A stretch of DNA of 64,000 bases, from the NCBI GenBank assembly GCA_918807975.1, contig OU964928.1, positions 14,157,823-14,221,822 of the forward strand. The letters are read 5' to 3'. The first letter of the stretch is position 1. Every line of letters begins with the position of its first letter. The notes under the pieces are model-generated. The model was not told where the DNA came from. It ran no database searches and was given only the letters and a program-made list of their open reading frames with translations. Source of the DNA: Aplidium turbinatum (Eukaryota; Chordata; Ascidiacea; Aplousobranchia; Polyclinidae). The position numbers and the translations under genes were made by a program. Shown in pieces: positions 19,978 to 51,970 of this stretch.

Positions 19978-20365
19978 CTCAGGGGGCCTACTAGTAATAG
20001 ACTTTTGCGTGTCAGTGACAACATGTTTTTTAGCTGCTAAAGTTTACTGTGTGTACTTCCATTGAGAAGATAATTTAGGTCCGGTACCAATGAGATGCTG
20101 GGCCTGGGCCCTTATATCAAAATATCTCTAAAATCACCACACTATCTTGGTCGTTATTTTGTGATAAAATTTCAGGGGGCCCACAGGTAATTGACTTTTG
20201 CGTTTCAGTAACAATCTGTTTTTTAGTTGTTAAAGTTTACTGCGTGTAGCCTACTTGTTCATTGACAAGATAATTTAGGCCCGGTACTAATGAGATGCTG
20301 GGCCCTTATACCAAAACATCTCTAAAAACCACATTATCTTGAAAAGTTAAAATGTGACAACATTA
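19978..20365 (+). repeat. Tandem duplication of about 195 bp
   Basis: Two adjacent units begin CAGGGGGCC(T/C) and share GACTTTTGCGT, TTAAAGTTTACTG, AAGATAATTTAGG and AATGAGATGCTGGGC. It lies in the left part of the 4.4 kb hAT element. Confidence 0.8.
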
Positions 20366-22802
20366 GTAAAATTACCTGTATTTGAAATAAAACAGGTTGG
20401 TTGCAATTGAATACTTGAAATCAAGACAGGCCCAATTCCTACAAAGGTGTGTTTAAGATAAATGTGTTCTAATTATTTTGGCTGTTTATTTTTTCGTATT
20501 TTGTGGTAAAACTTTGGAATTGGCAACTGTTGAACTGAAATCGCTTTATACACTGGTAGTGGTAGGGTCATCATACTTTGTGTGCTACTGTTATAGGTTA
20601 AACCACGAAGTAGACAGCTCATTTTAAAATGATTGTCATAAATGGGCAAATTATATAAGACATTTGCATAACTTAATTGCAATGCCTTGTCTAAATTTTG
20701 CAAAAGCATAGATTGAAACCTTTCTTTAGCATAAGGTGAAAGCGTTCATGATTTGTGCGTAGGTTAGCTTCTCGTTAGCATAAACTTTAAGAGTCAGGTA
20801 CGATTGATTTTGAAGTCTGCCAATAAGTAAACAAGACACATGAAATACTTTTTGTAATACTGGACTAGCTTAAAGTATGGTTGGTCTATTGATATCCCAT
20901 TTAACAATAAAATATTTTTTCTACATCTACCGGTATAACTTGCAAGGTAAAAGTATTTTTTGAAGTGTCAGAAGCTGCATTAAGGCTGTTGCACTTTTAG
21001 CTTAACGTTTTGGTTTTACAGGGTGTTTTGTTTTCTTAAGCTTTACTTCAAAGTGAATGTTACTGGTTTACAACCGGTAATCTAGTTCTAGAATGGTGTA
21101 ACCTTGCTATGTACCAAGATTTCATTCAGCATTTCATAAAGAAGATGTCTTGTTTGAACTACCGACATTCTTGCTTTGAACATTTCAGATAAACAAAACT
21201 CTCAAAGAGGAATTCTTTGAAATGGCTGAACATGGAGGTTTGTCAGAACCTAGCAAACTTTGCTTTGCCGTTATTGCAATTGGAATACATTCGTTTACAT
21301 GATTAGCAATGGTGCAGACGTGCTGCAAAAGTTTTGCAGATGTTCCAAACAAGGGAATGTTTTTCTCCAAGCTCTTTGCATAGTTTTTTTTTTCAAAAGT
21401 TATGTTGAGCCAAATGTTAAACCTTGAATGTACCGGAAACCATGAAGCATTTAATGCGATTTTTACCCATGTCTTTAATTGCTGTGGTAAGAACCAGATA
21501 AAGTGACCAGCAGGCCACAAGCTTAAGAACGACCACCAAAAGTAAGACAAACAATTCAAAAACTGACCTCAAAGTCAAAGGTTAGCAAGTAATAAGCGAA
21601 CATTGAGTAGTGTAATAGGTATGATATATATGTATAATCAATTAACCTGCCTTTAACTGTAGGCCATAAAAATGTTTGTCTTATTTGTAGCCTATTCCAT
21701 TTGTGCAGTAATATTTTGTTTATTGCTAAAAAATTGTGAACAGTAAACAAAATAGCATTTCTCATAGATTAATTAGCATTTCATTTTTAGCATTTACAAT
21801 CCCGCAATTATAAATATCCCTGACTTTACAGAGGTAGCTATCAGCAAGTGTAACCAGCATATTACATTTAGATACCAGTATAATAAGTATTTTATGACGG
21901 TTGCCAGTATTTTGTTTGTGATTTCAAATCGTTGCTGCTTTATGTTTCATTTCTTTCATTCCAAGCAAAGATGAAGCTATAACTTGATAGACCTGTGTTT
22001 ACTATTAGTTATATTTCTGCTGTGTTCTGTACACTGCTGGGTTGATGATTGTTTATGAAGTTATAAAAGTTTAACTAGGTAGTAGTTAGCCGGTATTGTG
22101 CAGTAAGCATTATAACATTTCATTAAGCACCAGTAACCTATGAAGGCTTTCTGAGTACTGCAAAGTTGTCAGTGAGTGATGAAGCTGTTAGACCTTACCT
22201 AGAAACCTATTAACTAGTGTTACACTGTAAATATTGCTCCGTTTTGTTAAAGATCATAGTAATTTTCTTATGTATGCTGTGATTCCTGTGAAGTAGTTGC
22301 AACATGTGATGAAGTTATTAAACTTCATCTACATAAGTCAGCACTCATGCACCATTTCAATAACAACTGTTTTTAGCATGACCAATGGTGTTTGCATATG
22401 AAAAAATAATTACATGTAGAAAAGTTAATTCAACAGTTAGATTACAGCAACTGCTGCTCATAATAATTGTGCTTCTTAAATTCAGCAACCACGATGTTCC
22501 AAAAATAAGGCAATTAATAAAAAAAATGTTTTAGTGAAATATAGCATGATTAACAACAGGTTTCTAATAATAGTGTATCTTGTGTGAGTAGGCCTAGTTA
22601 ATAAACCATGTACGCCATTCTGTACTGTTATGGATTAACACTGTTCTGTTGTGAATTGAAAGTATATCACTAGATTGGTAAAACATTGTTTTTATCGTAC
22701 TTAAGTTCCTGATTATGCACATTTGAGTACACTTGAGTTTTCCTGTTAGCATTTTGATTGGGTACTTGTTAGCTTTTTGAAAGTATTGTATAGGTGAGTG
22801 GT

Positions 22803-22960
22803 TTAATCAATCAATCACTGGTTTATTTTTTTTCACAAAATATCACATCAAATGCACTGGTACAAGTGGTACATTACATAAAAGTGAGATAGGAAAGAAG
22901 CGAAAGACCTTATCAGGTCACCAAGTCAGCCTCCACCTCGGCGATCCTATAAGGCAAAAC
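22803..22960 (-). repeat. LINE 3' end with TGAT-type tail
   Basis: On the minus strand the segment runs through an untranslated 3' region (CGAGGTGGAGGCTGACTTGG, then TTTCGCTTCTTTCC) and ends AATAAACCAGTGATTGATTG. A tetranucleotide tail and AATAAA at the end are typical of CR1/RTE-like LINE 3' ends. It is severely 5' truncated. Confidence 0.5.
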
Positions 22961-24663
22961 ATAATTACCACTTGGTGAAAGTGTTAAAATGTTGTTTGTT
23001 AAAGCATTTGTGAATTCACTTTTTTTTTTGCACTTCTAAACTGTTTTGCTATGTTATGGCTATATATACATTTAAAAATAATAGGTTAGTGAAATTTCAA
23101 ATGCCAATTGTAATTTTTGGAAAAAATTGCTTCCAAATGTAGGTAACCAATTTAAATTCTCATAATTTTGTCAATTCTTGTCCGATGTAAAAAATTGTAT
23201 GAACTCAATGTGATAAGCATGTCAAATTTTGATACCAGCTTCTACTGTGTGATATAAGATCTGGGTTGAATGACCCATACGCTTCATGACCGTTGCCAGT
23301 ATGTTTAGAAATCGTTAACACTTTTGGCTTTCATTGCAAGCAAAGGTGTAGCTATGACTTGATAGACCTGTGTTTGCTCTTATTTACATTTGTATTATTT
23401 TCTCAACTGGTGAGAAACTCTAGTGAAGTTAACCACCTTTCCATATCAGTGCAGTTAACATGCACACTATATTATCATAAGTCTGCTTGCCAATAAGGGG
23501 CTCAAAATTATTTTGGCCCCGGGGGCCCACAAAGGGCTTAACACAGCACTGCACTTCAGCTTTCTGGTGGTCAAATAGCCACTTCAGCCACCAAACAGTA
23601 AAATAAGAATTTAGTTTAGTCTAGTAATAGTGATTTCCCTAACAATGAATATTACCCGAAACACGAATTTCAACATAAACAGGTTAATATTTGTTTAAAC
23701 TCAAACTGAAATGGCACAGGTAAGAAGATTGCTATCCCTGTTTCTGCACTAAAAATTGCATTTCACTGCATTAAAAACTGCACAAAACCGCTTTTCAGAT
23801 TGCAGCAATCAGCAAATGTTTGATCGAGGCCCAAACACCTTTCCCAAATCAAATTGAAAACTTTCTGACTGTCTGCACTACCTTTGCTGTAAATTCTCTT
23901 CTGGTGAGCCTAGAATACTCTAGCGCCATGTGACAAATAAAAGTTCAAAAAAGCAACCGCTAGATAGAGATAGTAAGTTTTGCGGTTCAAGAAATTTTAA
24001 GATTGCGCAAGATTTGTTAAATGACCATGCTTAAACGACATCAATAAAAGTTTGTACATGTACACAACCTTTATTTTCATAACATAGTCGATGAAGGCCG
24101 AAGGGGGCCCGAAAATAAATTGGTACCGGGCCCGAGAAATCCTGTCAACGGCCCTGTAGATCAGTGGTTACACGCCGGCTCAAGATCACGCGGCGCTTGT
24201 TCAGCTCTCAGGGCGTGCGCTTGAGCAACTCATTTTAGAACTGCTCTCCATTCAGAACCAAGTGAATGGAAGAATTTCCCGGGAATAACACTTCAACAAT
24301 CGGAAAATTTCACTCTGCCAACCTCGGTAACCGGCCTTGCGTCAGGAGTAATGCGAAACAAGTATGCAAATCTACCAGGAATGACCTATCAAATCTTTGT
24401 CAGTCCGAGGATAAAGATTTAAAAACCAAATCAACTGGCCACAGAAAAAGTGTGAGTTTTCAGAAAAGGCTTGGGTGGCTGAAACCAATTAGCGTTTTCA
24501 TTTAAGTGAGCGAAAATTCTCAGTTGGAAAAGCATTGACTTTGGATTGAAGATTGTGATTTAAGTCCAGTGACTAACTGACTAATTTGCGATGCAACTCG
24601 ACGGATTGTTTTTGTTTGCTTATAAGTGCACACGCAATAAATTGAACATTCACAAGACAGGTG

Positions 24664-24669
24664 TTTATT
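24664..24669 (-). promoter_or_regulatory. Poly(A) signal of PSMC3
   Basis: AATAAA on the minus strand, about 210 bp downstream of the PSMC3 stop codon, within an otherwise open 3' flank. Confidence 0.55.
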
Positions 24670-24880
24670 GCAAACGCTCAATGTAAAGAGAACGCAGTAT
24701 AACACCACGTCGCTGAAAATGAAAACAAGGCTACAAAAAACATCAACTTTCAGACGTCACTCTTTTAGCAGTGGTATTGTATCCTTCTGCAGTTGTAAAT
24801 TAAAGTATTTTTCTGATTATGCGAAGATTTCTCTTCGTTTAACGAAAGTGCGACAAGAACCCTTAGTATTGAAAACACAT

Positions 24881-44794
<19,914 letters not shown>

Positions 44795-45139
44795 GATGAA
44801 TTATAAATCTTTTCTAAAGTAGAAATCTTAGGCCTAGTAAAATATCTAAGTTGTGACCTGTGGGTAGTTTTATTATTGTTGGATCATTAGGTTAAATGAT
44901 CAACTCCTTGATAGGATTCAACTAGTCTTATCACTTTTTAAGGCCGATGGCAATATTTATGAAATTTTTAGGCCGATACCGATATATATATCAACAACGA
45001 AAAATTTGTTACCAACAAAGTTTTTAAGCAACAAACCAGTCCAAGAAAGTTTATGCATTGGTTGCTGTAATGGAAAAATCATTCTTAACACTAATCACAA
45101 AAAAACACTTCTTTACAAAACACATTACAATCACACGTA
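44795..45139. other. Upstream region of PSMC3
   Basis: About 345 bp from the PSMC3 start codon to the next hAT element, the only room for a proximal promoter unless the promoter lies in transposon DNA. No TATA box is convincing. 44940-44985 carries the GGCCGATACCGATAT motif of the hAT at 31246-33409. Confidence 0.45.
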
Positions 45140-45527
45140 CAGTCTTCGAAATTAGCATATTTTTACTTCGGCAAAAACGTTGCCGAGGCCAAAAGTTGAA
45201 ATTGCCTCGGCAATTGCTGTGAATGTTTATTACGAAAAAATTGTAGGCTACCACAACATGTAAAACGAGAAGCGAAAAATATAATAGAGTAGTCTATCAA
45301 GACCACATTGTTTGATTTGTTGTGATGTAATAATACCAAAAGTAGCGATAAAGCGAGCAGCACGATACCCACGCTGTTACGATAATTCATATTAAATAAC
45401 TCACAGGGGGGGGAAGTATGTTAATTTTGGGTTGATTCAACGTTCGAGCCAGCAGAAATCGATTTAATTTTCCCGACCGGTTGCATTGCGTAACAACAAC
45501 GCCCAATAAGAAATGACGACGACAGCG

Positions 45528-45914
45528 TCATTTTCTAAGATGCAAAACTGCTCGTTCATGAACGCGCGATGTCATATGATCGGAAACATTACTTTTCTTT
45601 ACTGGCAAAGTACTATTTATCCAATTTTGTACTACTTTTTTAACTGGGCCCCGTAGCTTTTCTAATTCCGATTTGTTTCCGTCATAAAATTCTTTACAAA
45701 TTTTGCAAAATACTACAGTAACTTTTCCTTCTGTCCCCTCTGTTTCATAACCTATAGCAAGTAAATTCCACTTTTTAACTGTACTTTCTCTTCCTTTACC
45801 ATGATTTATATTGGCAATGGCACTGGTAAAGAACAAGCATTCGATGAAAGAATAACTTATTGCGTAACAATTAAGCCAGTATTTATAAGGTTGCAAACTT
45901 TTTTTATAGTTCAC
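45528..45914 (-). pseudogene. BED-type zinc-finger fragment of a hAT transposase
   Basis: The 128-codon frame contains VVFCKICKEFYDGNKSE and, about 35 residues on, KKSNVSDHMTSRVHERAVLH, giving a C-x2-C and H-x4-H zinc finger at the normal position near the N-terminus of hAT transposases. The catalytic part is absent nearby, having been displaced or deleted by the 46147-47375 insertion. Confidence 0.65.
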
Positions 45915-46146
45915 ATGAGCATTGTCAGCTCATAAAATTGCACCTGTTGTTGTTACGCAACCAGACATCTATCACAAACCGCAATTAACAAAGCTCACTC
46001 TAAAGGTTAACGCGTTAACCTATTACTTACATGTATTTGACGTCTGTTGATGTTGCGTGGTTCGTTGTGAAAGCGGCGCGATCGTTTCTGATACAGCTGG
46101 ACGAGATAACGGAAGGCGAAGCGCGATAAGGAGTAAATGCTTACAA

Positions 46147-47375
46147 CAGGGGTCGGCAAACTTTCTGTACTACTGAGCCAAATCTACAAACTTCCGGTAA
46201 CGTGCGGGCCGCATAAATTTCAACCTATAAACAATCGCCACATTATCCTTAAAATCATGGCGCACCTGCAACTCCTATTCCTGTGTCTATTGCACAATGA
46301 GACGTGTTTGTTGCCGTTTCATATTTATTGTCAAACTCGTATTAAAACGCAATGCATTGTTTTTATTTACTTATCATTTATCAATGTAAAGGATGATGTT
46401 GTTTCTGTGTCATGGCCAAGGTGTTTAAATCAACTGGCAACTTTGTTGATGATATTTGCAATACGTCATTCAAATGACGATCTGACAGGCGAGTGCGAAG
46501 TTTATTCTTTGCTTAATTCATTTTTGAAAAAAGCTGCTCACAGCAATATGTGCTTCCAAACATGCACATTACACGTTTTGCATTGTCATACAGATGAGGA
46601 TAGGTGGATTTCTGGACATATTCTTTATAAATGTTGGCAATTGGAACTGAATCGTATTTGGCCTTCAATATGTTGGATGATTGAAGTTCAATTATTTCCA
46701 TTTGCATCTCATGTGGCACAGAATTGACATCCATTGAAAATAGAATGGCAAATAAATCGAATCTGTTTTTTTGATTTTGAAATCGCAAAATCGAGATTCA
46801 AAGTTAGTTTTAGTGGAAACGATAACTGAAAGCCTATGCCCTATGTACTTATCAGGGTTGGAAGATTTAAAAAGGCCCAAATTGGGAAAATGAGCAAAGT
46901 TGGAACTGATTAGTTGAGTTTCCCAAAGACGTAGCTTGTTTACGAAGGCAGTAATATGATCATACATCTGATTAATAAATTGCTCCTATCCATGTAGTTG
47001 TAAGTTTAGCTTGTTCATATGAGAAGTGAAATCAGTGAGAAAGGCTAAATCTGTTAACCAATCAGGATCACTAAGTTCATCAATGCCGAAACCTGCATTC
47101 TTTTGTACCGTATCAAGAAAGTCACTATTTCGTTTCGCAAATCATACAACCGTTGTAACATAGCACTGCGACTTGGCCATCTAGCCTCGCAAAAGATTTT
47201 GTAGCGTACATGGGAGTTACCGAGTAATGTCGGGACACATGTTAAAGGGCCTTTTGTTATGATATAAAATAAATTCACGCGTAGATAATGATGAAACTTT
47301 AGTTTATGCACTAAAAGTAAGATCGTTCGAGGGCCGCAAAAAGTTTGTCCGCGGGCCGCAGTTTGCCGACCCCTG
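46147..47375 (-). mobile_element. hAT element (CAGGGGTCGGCAAAC ends)
   Basis: The ends CAGGGGTCGGCAAAC and GTTTGCCGACCCCTG are flanked by the exact 8-bp duplication GCTTACAA (46139-46146 and 47376-47383). The minus strand holds broken pieces of a hAT transposase of the GTF2IRD2/ZBED type. It is nested in the 45140-47657 element. Confidence 0.9.
46513..47311 (-). pseudogene. hAT transposase pieces, GTF2IRD2/ZBED-like
   Basis: In order on the minus strand: 47054-47311 with SHVRYKIFCEARWPSRSAML and LYDLRNEIVTFL; 46692-46967 with YDHITAFVNKLRLWETQL; 46513-46788 with MDVNSVPHEMQMEIIELQSS and MCMFGSTYCCEQLFSKMN. These match the C-terminal half of the hAT transposases related to GTF2I-repeat-domain protein 2. 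At least two frame changes break it. Confidence 0.8.
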
Positions 47376-47665
47376 GCTTACAATAATTTGACGTCTACTG
47401 GTGTTGAATCAATGCAAATAGGGTGATATTTCTATAAGCATTAAGCAAATAAAAACATTAAGCAATAGTAAGATTGAATCAACCTCCTAGTCTGGTGTGG
47501 TCTGAGAAAATTAGGGTTATTTTTTGTAATCTTGTGGTCCTTACAAGCGCTCGTGGGACCTCGGCATTTTTATGGCCGAGGCTAATGTGCCATTCATGCA
47601 TCTGCCTCGGCAATCACCCCGGCAATTGCCGATTGCCGGGGCTAATTTCGAAGACTGCATGTAAG

Positions 47666-48481
47666 TCATGTCAAATTACCGGTACACGACATCTGGGCGA
47701 AACCCACTTGGGAGATGAGCCAAGTGGGCGATGGTAGCAAAAGTTTAGCCGTTTGGAACGGTGGTGACATATGTAATTTATCTATGTAGTTGCTTTACGG
47801 CTTCACGATTTATCATATCGTGAAGCTTAAAGAAAACCTCTTAACCGTGCAACAATAATGACAGTGACAATAGGCCAATGCCCATAACTACTGATTAATA
47901 TTTAAAGGCACTCACAGCCAGGAATTTTGAAAGGGGGATGGGTTGACGGCGGGCGGGTTGACTACATTGATCAATAGTGCACAACACATACCGATACAAT
48001 CATACATACACTAACTGTTGTTTTATTTCCTGTCTGGTGTTTTTTAGTTGTATGTTTATTCACAAACTGCTGGTTGATTTTTTAGGATTCACAATCCACG
48101 AAATTTAATCGCCCACTTGCATGTTCAAACTAGAGCTGCAGATAAAATTCAGGATGGCGTGCTGAAGTATACTAGACACAATTTTTTGTCTTGCTGCTGT
48201 TTTTATTACAGAAATGAGACTTTGGGATTTCACAATGTGTATTTTAATAAAAATTGCATACAAAAATTGTGAGCAATATTGTTTACATCATCATGACCCA
48301 TCCGGTCGGTTTCGACTATGGGTTCAGCATCTCTCACAGTCCTTGATATATAAGTTACACAAAGCTTCATTCCTCTGGTGGAGAATCATTTACACTACAT
48401 ATGAAATCAATAGCAAAACATATGAAATCAATATTATAATAATAAAGAGGAAGAAGCTGCTATACTAACCGATGTTTTTTT
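47666..48481. other. Unannotated stretch
   Basis: No recognisable gene. A short perfect hairpin (GGCTTCACGAT / ATCGTGAAGC, 47798-47827) is the only structure noted. Confidence 0.4.
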
Positions 48482-49430
48482 GGGTGCAACCTAGTTTGCA
48501 CCTTGAACCATTTGTACAGTCAGTTCGTACCCTGAAAAGATTGAGAGAAAAAATTAAAAAAAGCCGAAGTCGCTGATCGCAGTTTAATAGCACAAAGCCA
48601 AAGTCGCTGATCGGAGTTTCACCAAACAATATGAAACAAACTCGAGGGTTAGGGTTAACGGAAACTGCGGAAAAATGTTTGCGGAAACTGCAATCAGCGA
48701 GGGTTAGAGCATAGATTACTCTATGGTTAGAGTTAGGGTAAGCGGAAACTGCGGTTAGCGGAAAAATGTTTGCGGAAACTGCAATCAGCGAGGGTTAGAG
48801 CATAGATTACTCTATGGTTAGAATTAGGGTAAGGGTTAACGGAAACTACGGTTAGCGGAAACTGCGGAAAATGTTTTGCGGAAACTGCGATCAGCGAGGG
48901 TTAGAGCATAGATTACTCTAGGGTTAGAGTTAGGGTTAGCGGAAACTGCGGAAAATGTTTGCAGAAACTACAATCAGCGGACTTCGGCTTTGAGCTATTT
49001 TTTCTCTCGATCTTTTCAAGGGAAAAATTTTAAAATGATTGTGGAAACTGCAATCAGCGACTTCGGCTTTTTTAAATTTTTTCTCTTGATCTTTTCAAGG
49101 TACTAACTAACGATCCGAACTGTTCATGGTACGAACTAGGTTGCATCTGCATAACTTTTAAAGGTAACAGGTATTTTGTGCATAACTTTTAAACCAGTTA
49201 ACGGATTTAAAAAATTTCATTGGGGGATGATAGACATATATGGTCTGTATATTGTGACTAACTTTAGTGGTCATACTTGATAATAAGCTAAAAAATCTAA
49301 GACAACCTTTCTGAAAAATTTGCGCTGGGTGCGCTACAGACGATCAGTGACTTTGGCTTTGTGCTATTTTTTCTCTTTTCAGGGTTTGAAAGGGTTCAAG
49401 GTTTTTGAGGGTACGAATTAGGTTGCACCC
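48482..49430. mobile_element. Element with GGGTGCAACCTA ends and internal minisatellite
   Basis: GGGTGCAACCTAGTTTGCACC at the left pairs with AATTAGGTTGCACCC at the right. A second internal copy of the right end (GTACGAACTAGGTTGC, 49130-49145) suggests a partial duplication. No target duplication was recognised. The motif GAAAAGATCAAGAGAAAAAA, with complements, occurs on both sides. Confidence 0.5.
48650..48980 (+). repeat. TTAGGG-containing minisatellite
   Basis: Four irregular units share CGAGGGTTAGAGCATAGATT, GTTAGAGTTAGGGTTAGCGG and TTGCGGAAACTGCAATCAG. Unit length varies (about 55, 90, 105 and 85 bp) through gain or loss of short GCGGTTAG blocks. Scattered TTAGGG/TTAGAG resembles degenerate telomeric repeat but is embedded in the longer unit. 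Confidence 0.8.
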
Positions 49431-49714
49431 GAGGCAATGAGAGTGCTCATGCTGAGTTTCATGAATTGCTGACAGTATTTCGTATTCAAGAATTCCGAAA
49501 TTACTGAAAGTATAGAAGTGGCAGAGAATCGTCCCTCGCTTTAAGCCCAAAATTGTCCGGTCTGGATGTGGGCTTAAAATGCAGAGACAATCGTAATGAA
49601 ATTGATATTAAATTGCAAAGTATTTTGAGTAAAATTATATTCTTCCGAAATGTTTGTTTTTTGGGTTGCGGCAACAAGTATCTGCGGACCCTTGATCTAG
49701 ACTTCTAGAGTACC

Positions 49715-50307
49715 CTAGAACAGACTCGGACAACTAGAATTTTTTTAGTCTTTCAAAATAAGATTAAAATTATAATTAGAGTAGCCTAATTTAAGCTTTT
49801 ACAAATTAGACTAGGATTAGAGCTACCCAAGTTTTGACAAATTAGAGTAGGATTTAAACTAGATTAGAATTAGTTGGACTCAGTTGTCACATATCTTTTT
49901 TTAGTTGGGTAAAAACGCCAATGTGTCAACTCGGGTCATCAAAGTGACATTCCACCAACACAGCACCAAAACCACTTACGTCATAATATACATTGTAACG
50001 TCAGTGAATTGATGAAATGATCAAATTTTTCATGTCTTTGCTGCTCAAAGGATGGAATGACACTTTGATCTTGATCGTTTTATTGCATTTTCTTTGTATA
50101 ACGTCGATAAGAGCGCAGTAGGCTATCTTTCAATTTACAAAAAAATACCGTTAAACAAACTAAAATTTTTAGAAAAACTGGAAATTGGATAAGAACTACA
50201 ATTAAAGCAAACAATTTTTTACTGAATTAGATTAGAATTACCGACATTTCGCTCTAATTTATCGAATTAGAGAACTAAAATTACCTAGTTGTTCTAGTCT
50301 GTCTTAG
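49715..50307. mobile_element. MITE-like element (CTAGAACAGACTCGGACAAC ends)
   Basis: CTAGAACAGACTCGGACAAC at the left is the approximate inverted copy of GTTGTTCTAGTCTGTCTTAG at the right. The interior has repeated AAATTAGA motifs and no coding sequence. Its right end is the target site of the neighbouring hAT (50311-52592). Confidence 0.5.
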
Positions 50308-51173
50308 AATCAGTGCTTCCACTTCTGACAATTGATAAATCCTCTTCAATTTCCTTTTTTGTCCTGAAAAATCCCTTTTTTCTCAGTCGGAAATCCTTCA
50401 AAATTTCCTTGGTAGGCGATGTTCTTTTTGACGTTATTTGAGTTAAAAAAGGTGCCAATACAACTTTAAAGTTTTTAATCTCACCTAAGTTACGTTTTAA
50501 CCTGAAAGAACAGAAAATCAATGAATTGAAGAAGTGGTACGGTAGGCTTCTCAAATTGCTGCAAAAAACAACACCTTGCAGGCAGTAGCATGGCTGATTT
50601 AGTTGACAAACCCAATCTAATACCATAAATTTGACATATTAATGTCCAGTGGGCAGTGGCATTATGGCAGGGAATATAAATAATACACCACACAACAAGT
50701 ATCTCAACACATTCACACCTGCTGTAGTATTAACAGTTAACACCACATGATTACACCATAGGAGCACAGTAACACTCAGTTAATACTCTTAACACTCAGA
50801 CTCAGTTATTGAAAACATTAGCCTACTAATTGTAAACAGTGAACACTGGCACTGCATATGTAGCCTAAGTGGTGAAAAAAAAAGAAGGCAAAATGAGCCA
50901 AATTACACTCATTTAGGCTACAGAGGAACAACAGTCATTGGAACAGACTGAATAGGTGATAATCTTGATACAAAATTAAACTTCTAAGACTGACTCTGCA
51001 TCAGCGTTGCCCTTGCTGTTCATGAAATTTATTACCGACTGGTACTTCAAAAGTATGACCTGAATAAAGGTTGTCATTTTAGTTATTAGGCTACTAGAAA
51101 TTACACATATTTCATAACTTTATGAATCAGAACACACTGTTGAGTAGGCCTGCTATAGGATGGAATCTGAGCA

Positions 51174-51545
51174 TCATTTTATTTCAATGTCATTAGATTT
51201 AGTGTCAATATTTCTTTCGAACATTGCCGAGACCCCTACAGTGTTTCTTGCCGAATTAAAGTTAGCTTGATGCTTTTCTGTGGCAGCGTACCGAATTAAC
51301 CCTGTTTTGGTACAGTACACAAAAGTGCCACATACTTTGCAATATGGTTTGCTGTCTTTATTCAATATCCAGCCTGAAAACCGCTTGTCAGTTTGCCATC
51401 CTTTAACAAATTTATTGTTGTATGCAGTTTTGGTTTTATTTGATGCACTAACTTTATCAACTCTACATCTTTTTTCTCTCTCTTCATCAGTAACATATTC
51501 ACATTCATCTGAAGCTGATGAAAATTCAGGCCTAGGCCTATTCAT
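51174..51545 (-). CDS. BED/TTF-like zinc-finger ORF in the hAT element (124 codons)
   Basis: The frame reads KFVKGWQTDKRFSGWILNKD then YCKVCGTFVYCTKTGLIRYA and EKHQANFNSARN. C-x2-C plus a following H forms the finger found at the N-terminus of many hAT transposases (the W-L-x(9)-C-x2-C pattern). The first in-frame ATG is at 51543-51545, and the N-terminal 35 residues are acidic. It may be an exon of the element's protein; no continuation was found. Confidence 0.6.
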   Translation of the reverse strand: MNRPRPEFSSASDECEYVTDEEREKRCRVDKVSASNKTKTAYNNKFVKGWQTDKRFSGWILNKDSKPYCKVCGTFVYCTKTGLIRYAATEKHQANFNSARNTVGVSAMFERNIDTKSNDIEIK

Positions 51546-51589
51546 GCCAATTGTTTATAGCTCAATATGTCGAAGCAACGTTGTTTTAC

Positions 51590-51970
51590 TAGAATAGTAG
51601 GCTACACATATTTTACAATAACATGGTTTACTTCCCTTGTTCACTGTCCAGCCAAAAAACTGCTTGTCAGTTAGTCGGTTCCGGGACATTTACCGTACCA
51701 CCTGGAGTCCTGGACATCATTTACCAATTACGGTGCCGGTACCACTCTAATCTTTCCCACCCAGACTCCTAACTTCTCCCTAACACTGAAAATGTCCAGT
51801 AACGAATTACCGTATCCAATATCCATCCATTAATAAATTTATTTTTTGTGTCTAGTTTGGTTTTCCTTGATGTGCTAACTTGTTCAACTCTATAGGCTAG
51901 GCTATCTCTTTTTTCTCCTTGTCAGTAACATCTTCACAATCATCTGAGACTGATGAAAAACTTTAAGATA
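51590..51970 (-). pseudogene. Duplicated, decayed copy of the zinc-finger ORF
   Basis: 51835-51965 repeats the 51415-51535 region in order (GTCAGTAACATCTTCACA, CATCTGAGACTGATGAAAA) with about 20-25 percent differences. A segment of about 150 bp lies between its two halves (51680-51820). It is an internal tandem duplication of the hAT element, no longer open. Confidence 0.6.

Larger units (their letters stand above)
19765..24156. mobile_element. 4.4 kb hAT-type element (CAGGGGCGTTGACAGG ends) inserted in a SINE
   Basis: The ends CAGGGGCGTTGACAGG and CCTGTCAACGGCCCTG are flanked by the exact 8-bp duplication TAGATCAG (19757-19764 and 24157-24164). Both subterminal regions carry GGGCCCGG-type motifs. 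I recognise no transposase; the interior is AT-rich without long frames and holds a tandem duplication and an older LINE tail. Joining the flanks restores a tRNA-derived SINE. Confidence 0.85.
19748..24430 (+). mobile_element. tRNA-derived SINE copy A, split by a hAT element
   Basis: The SINE consists of 19748-19764 plus 24165-24430, with the 4.4 kb hAT element between. The 5' part is tRNA-like: GCCCTGTTAGATCAGTGGTT (A-box region) and, about 45 bp on, TTGTTCAGCTCTCA (B-box-like). The body (GTGCGCTTGAGCAACTCATT, TCGGAAAATTTCACTCTGCC) and the AGGATAAAGATT end match copy B at 55904-56201. Box divergence suggests an old, inactive copy. Confidence 0.7.
45140..47657 (-). mobile_element. hAT-like element (CAGTCTTCGAAATTAGC ends) with BED-like finger
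   Basis: The ends CAGTCTTCGAAATTAGC and GCTAATTTCGAAGACTG are perfect inverted repeats, followed by GCCTCGGCAA-type motifs on both sides. Flanks CACGTA and CATGTA agree at 5 of 6 bases; no clean 8-bp duplication was found. A zinc-finger frame lies on the minus strand at 45528-45914, and a second hAT element (46147-47375) is inserted. Confidence 0.65.
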
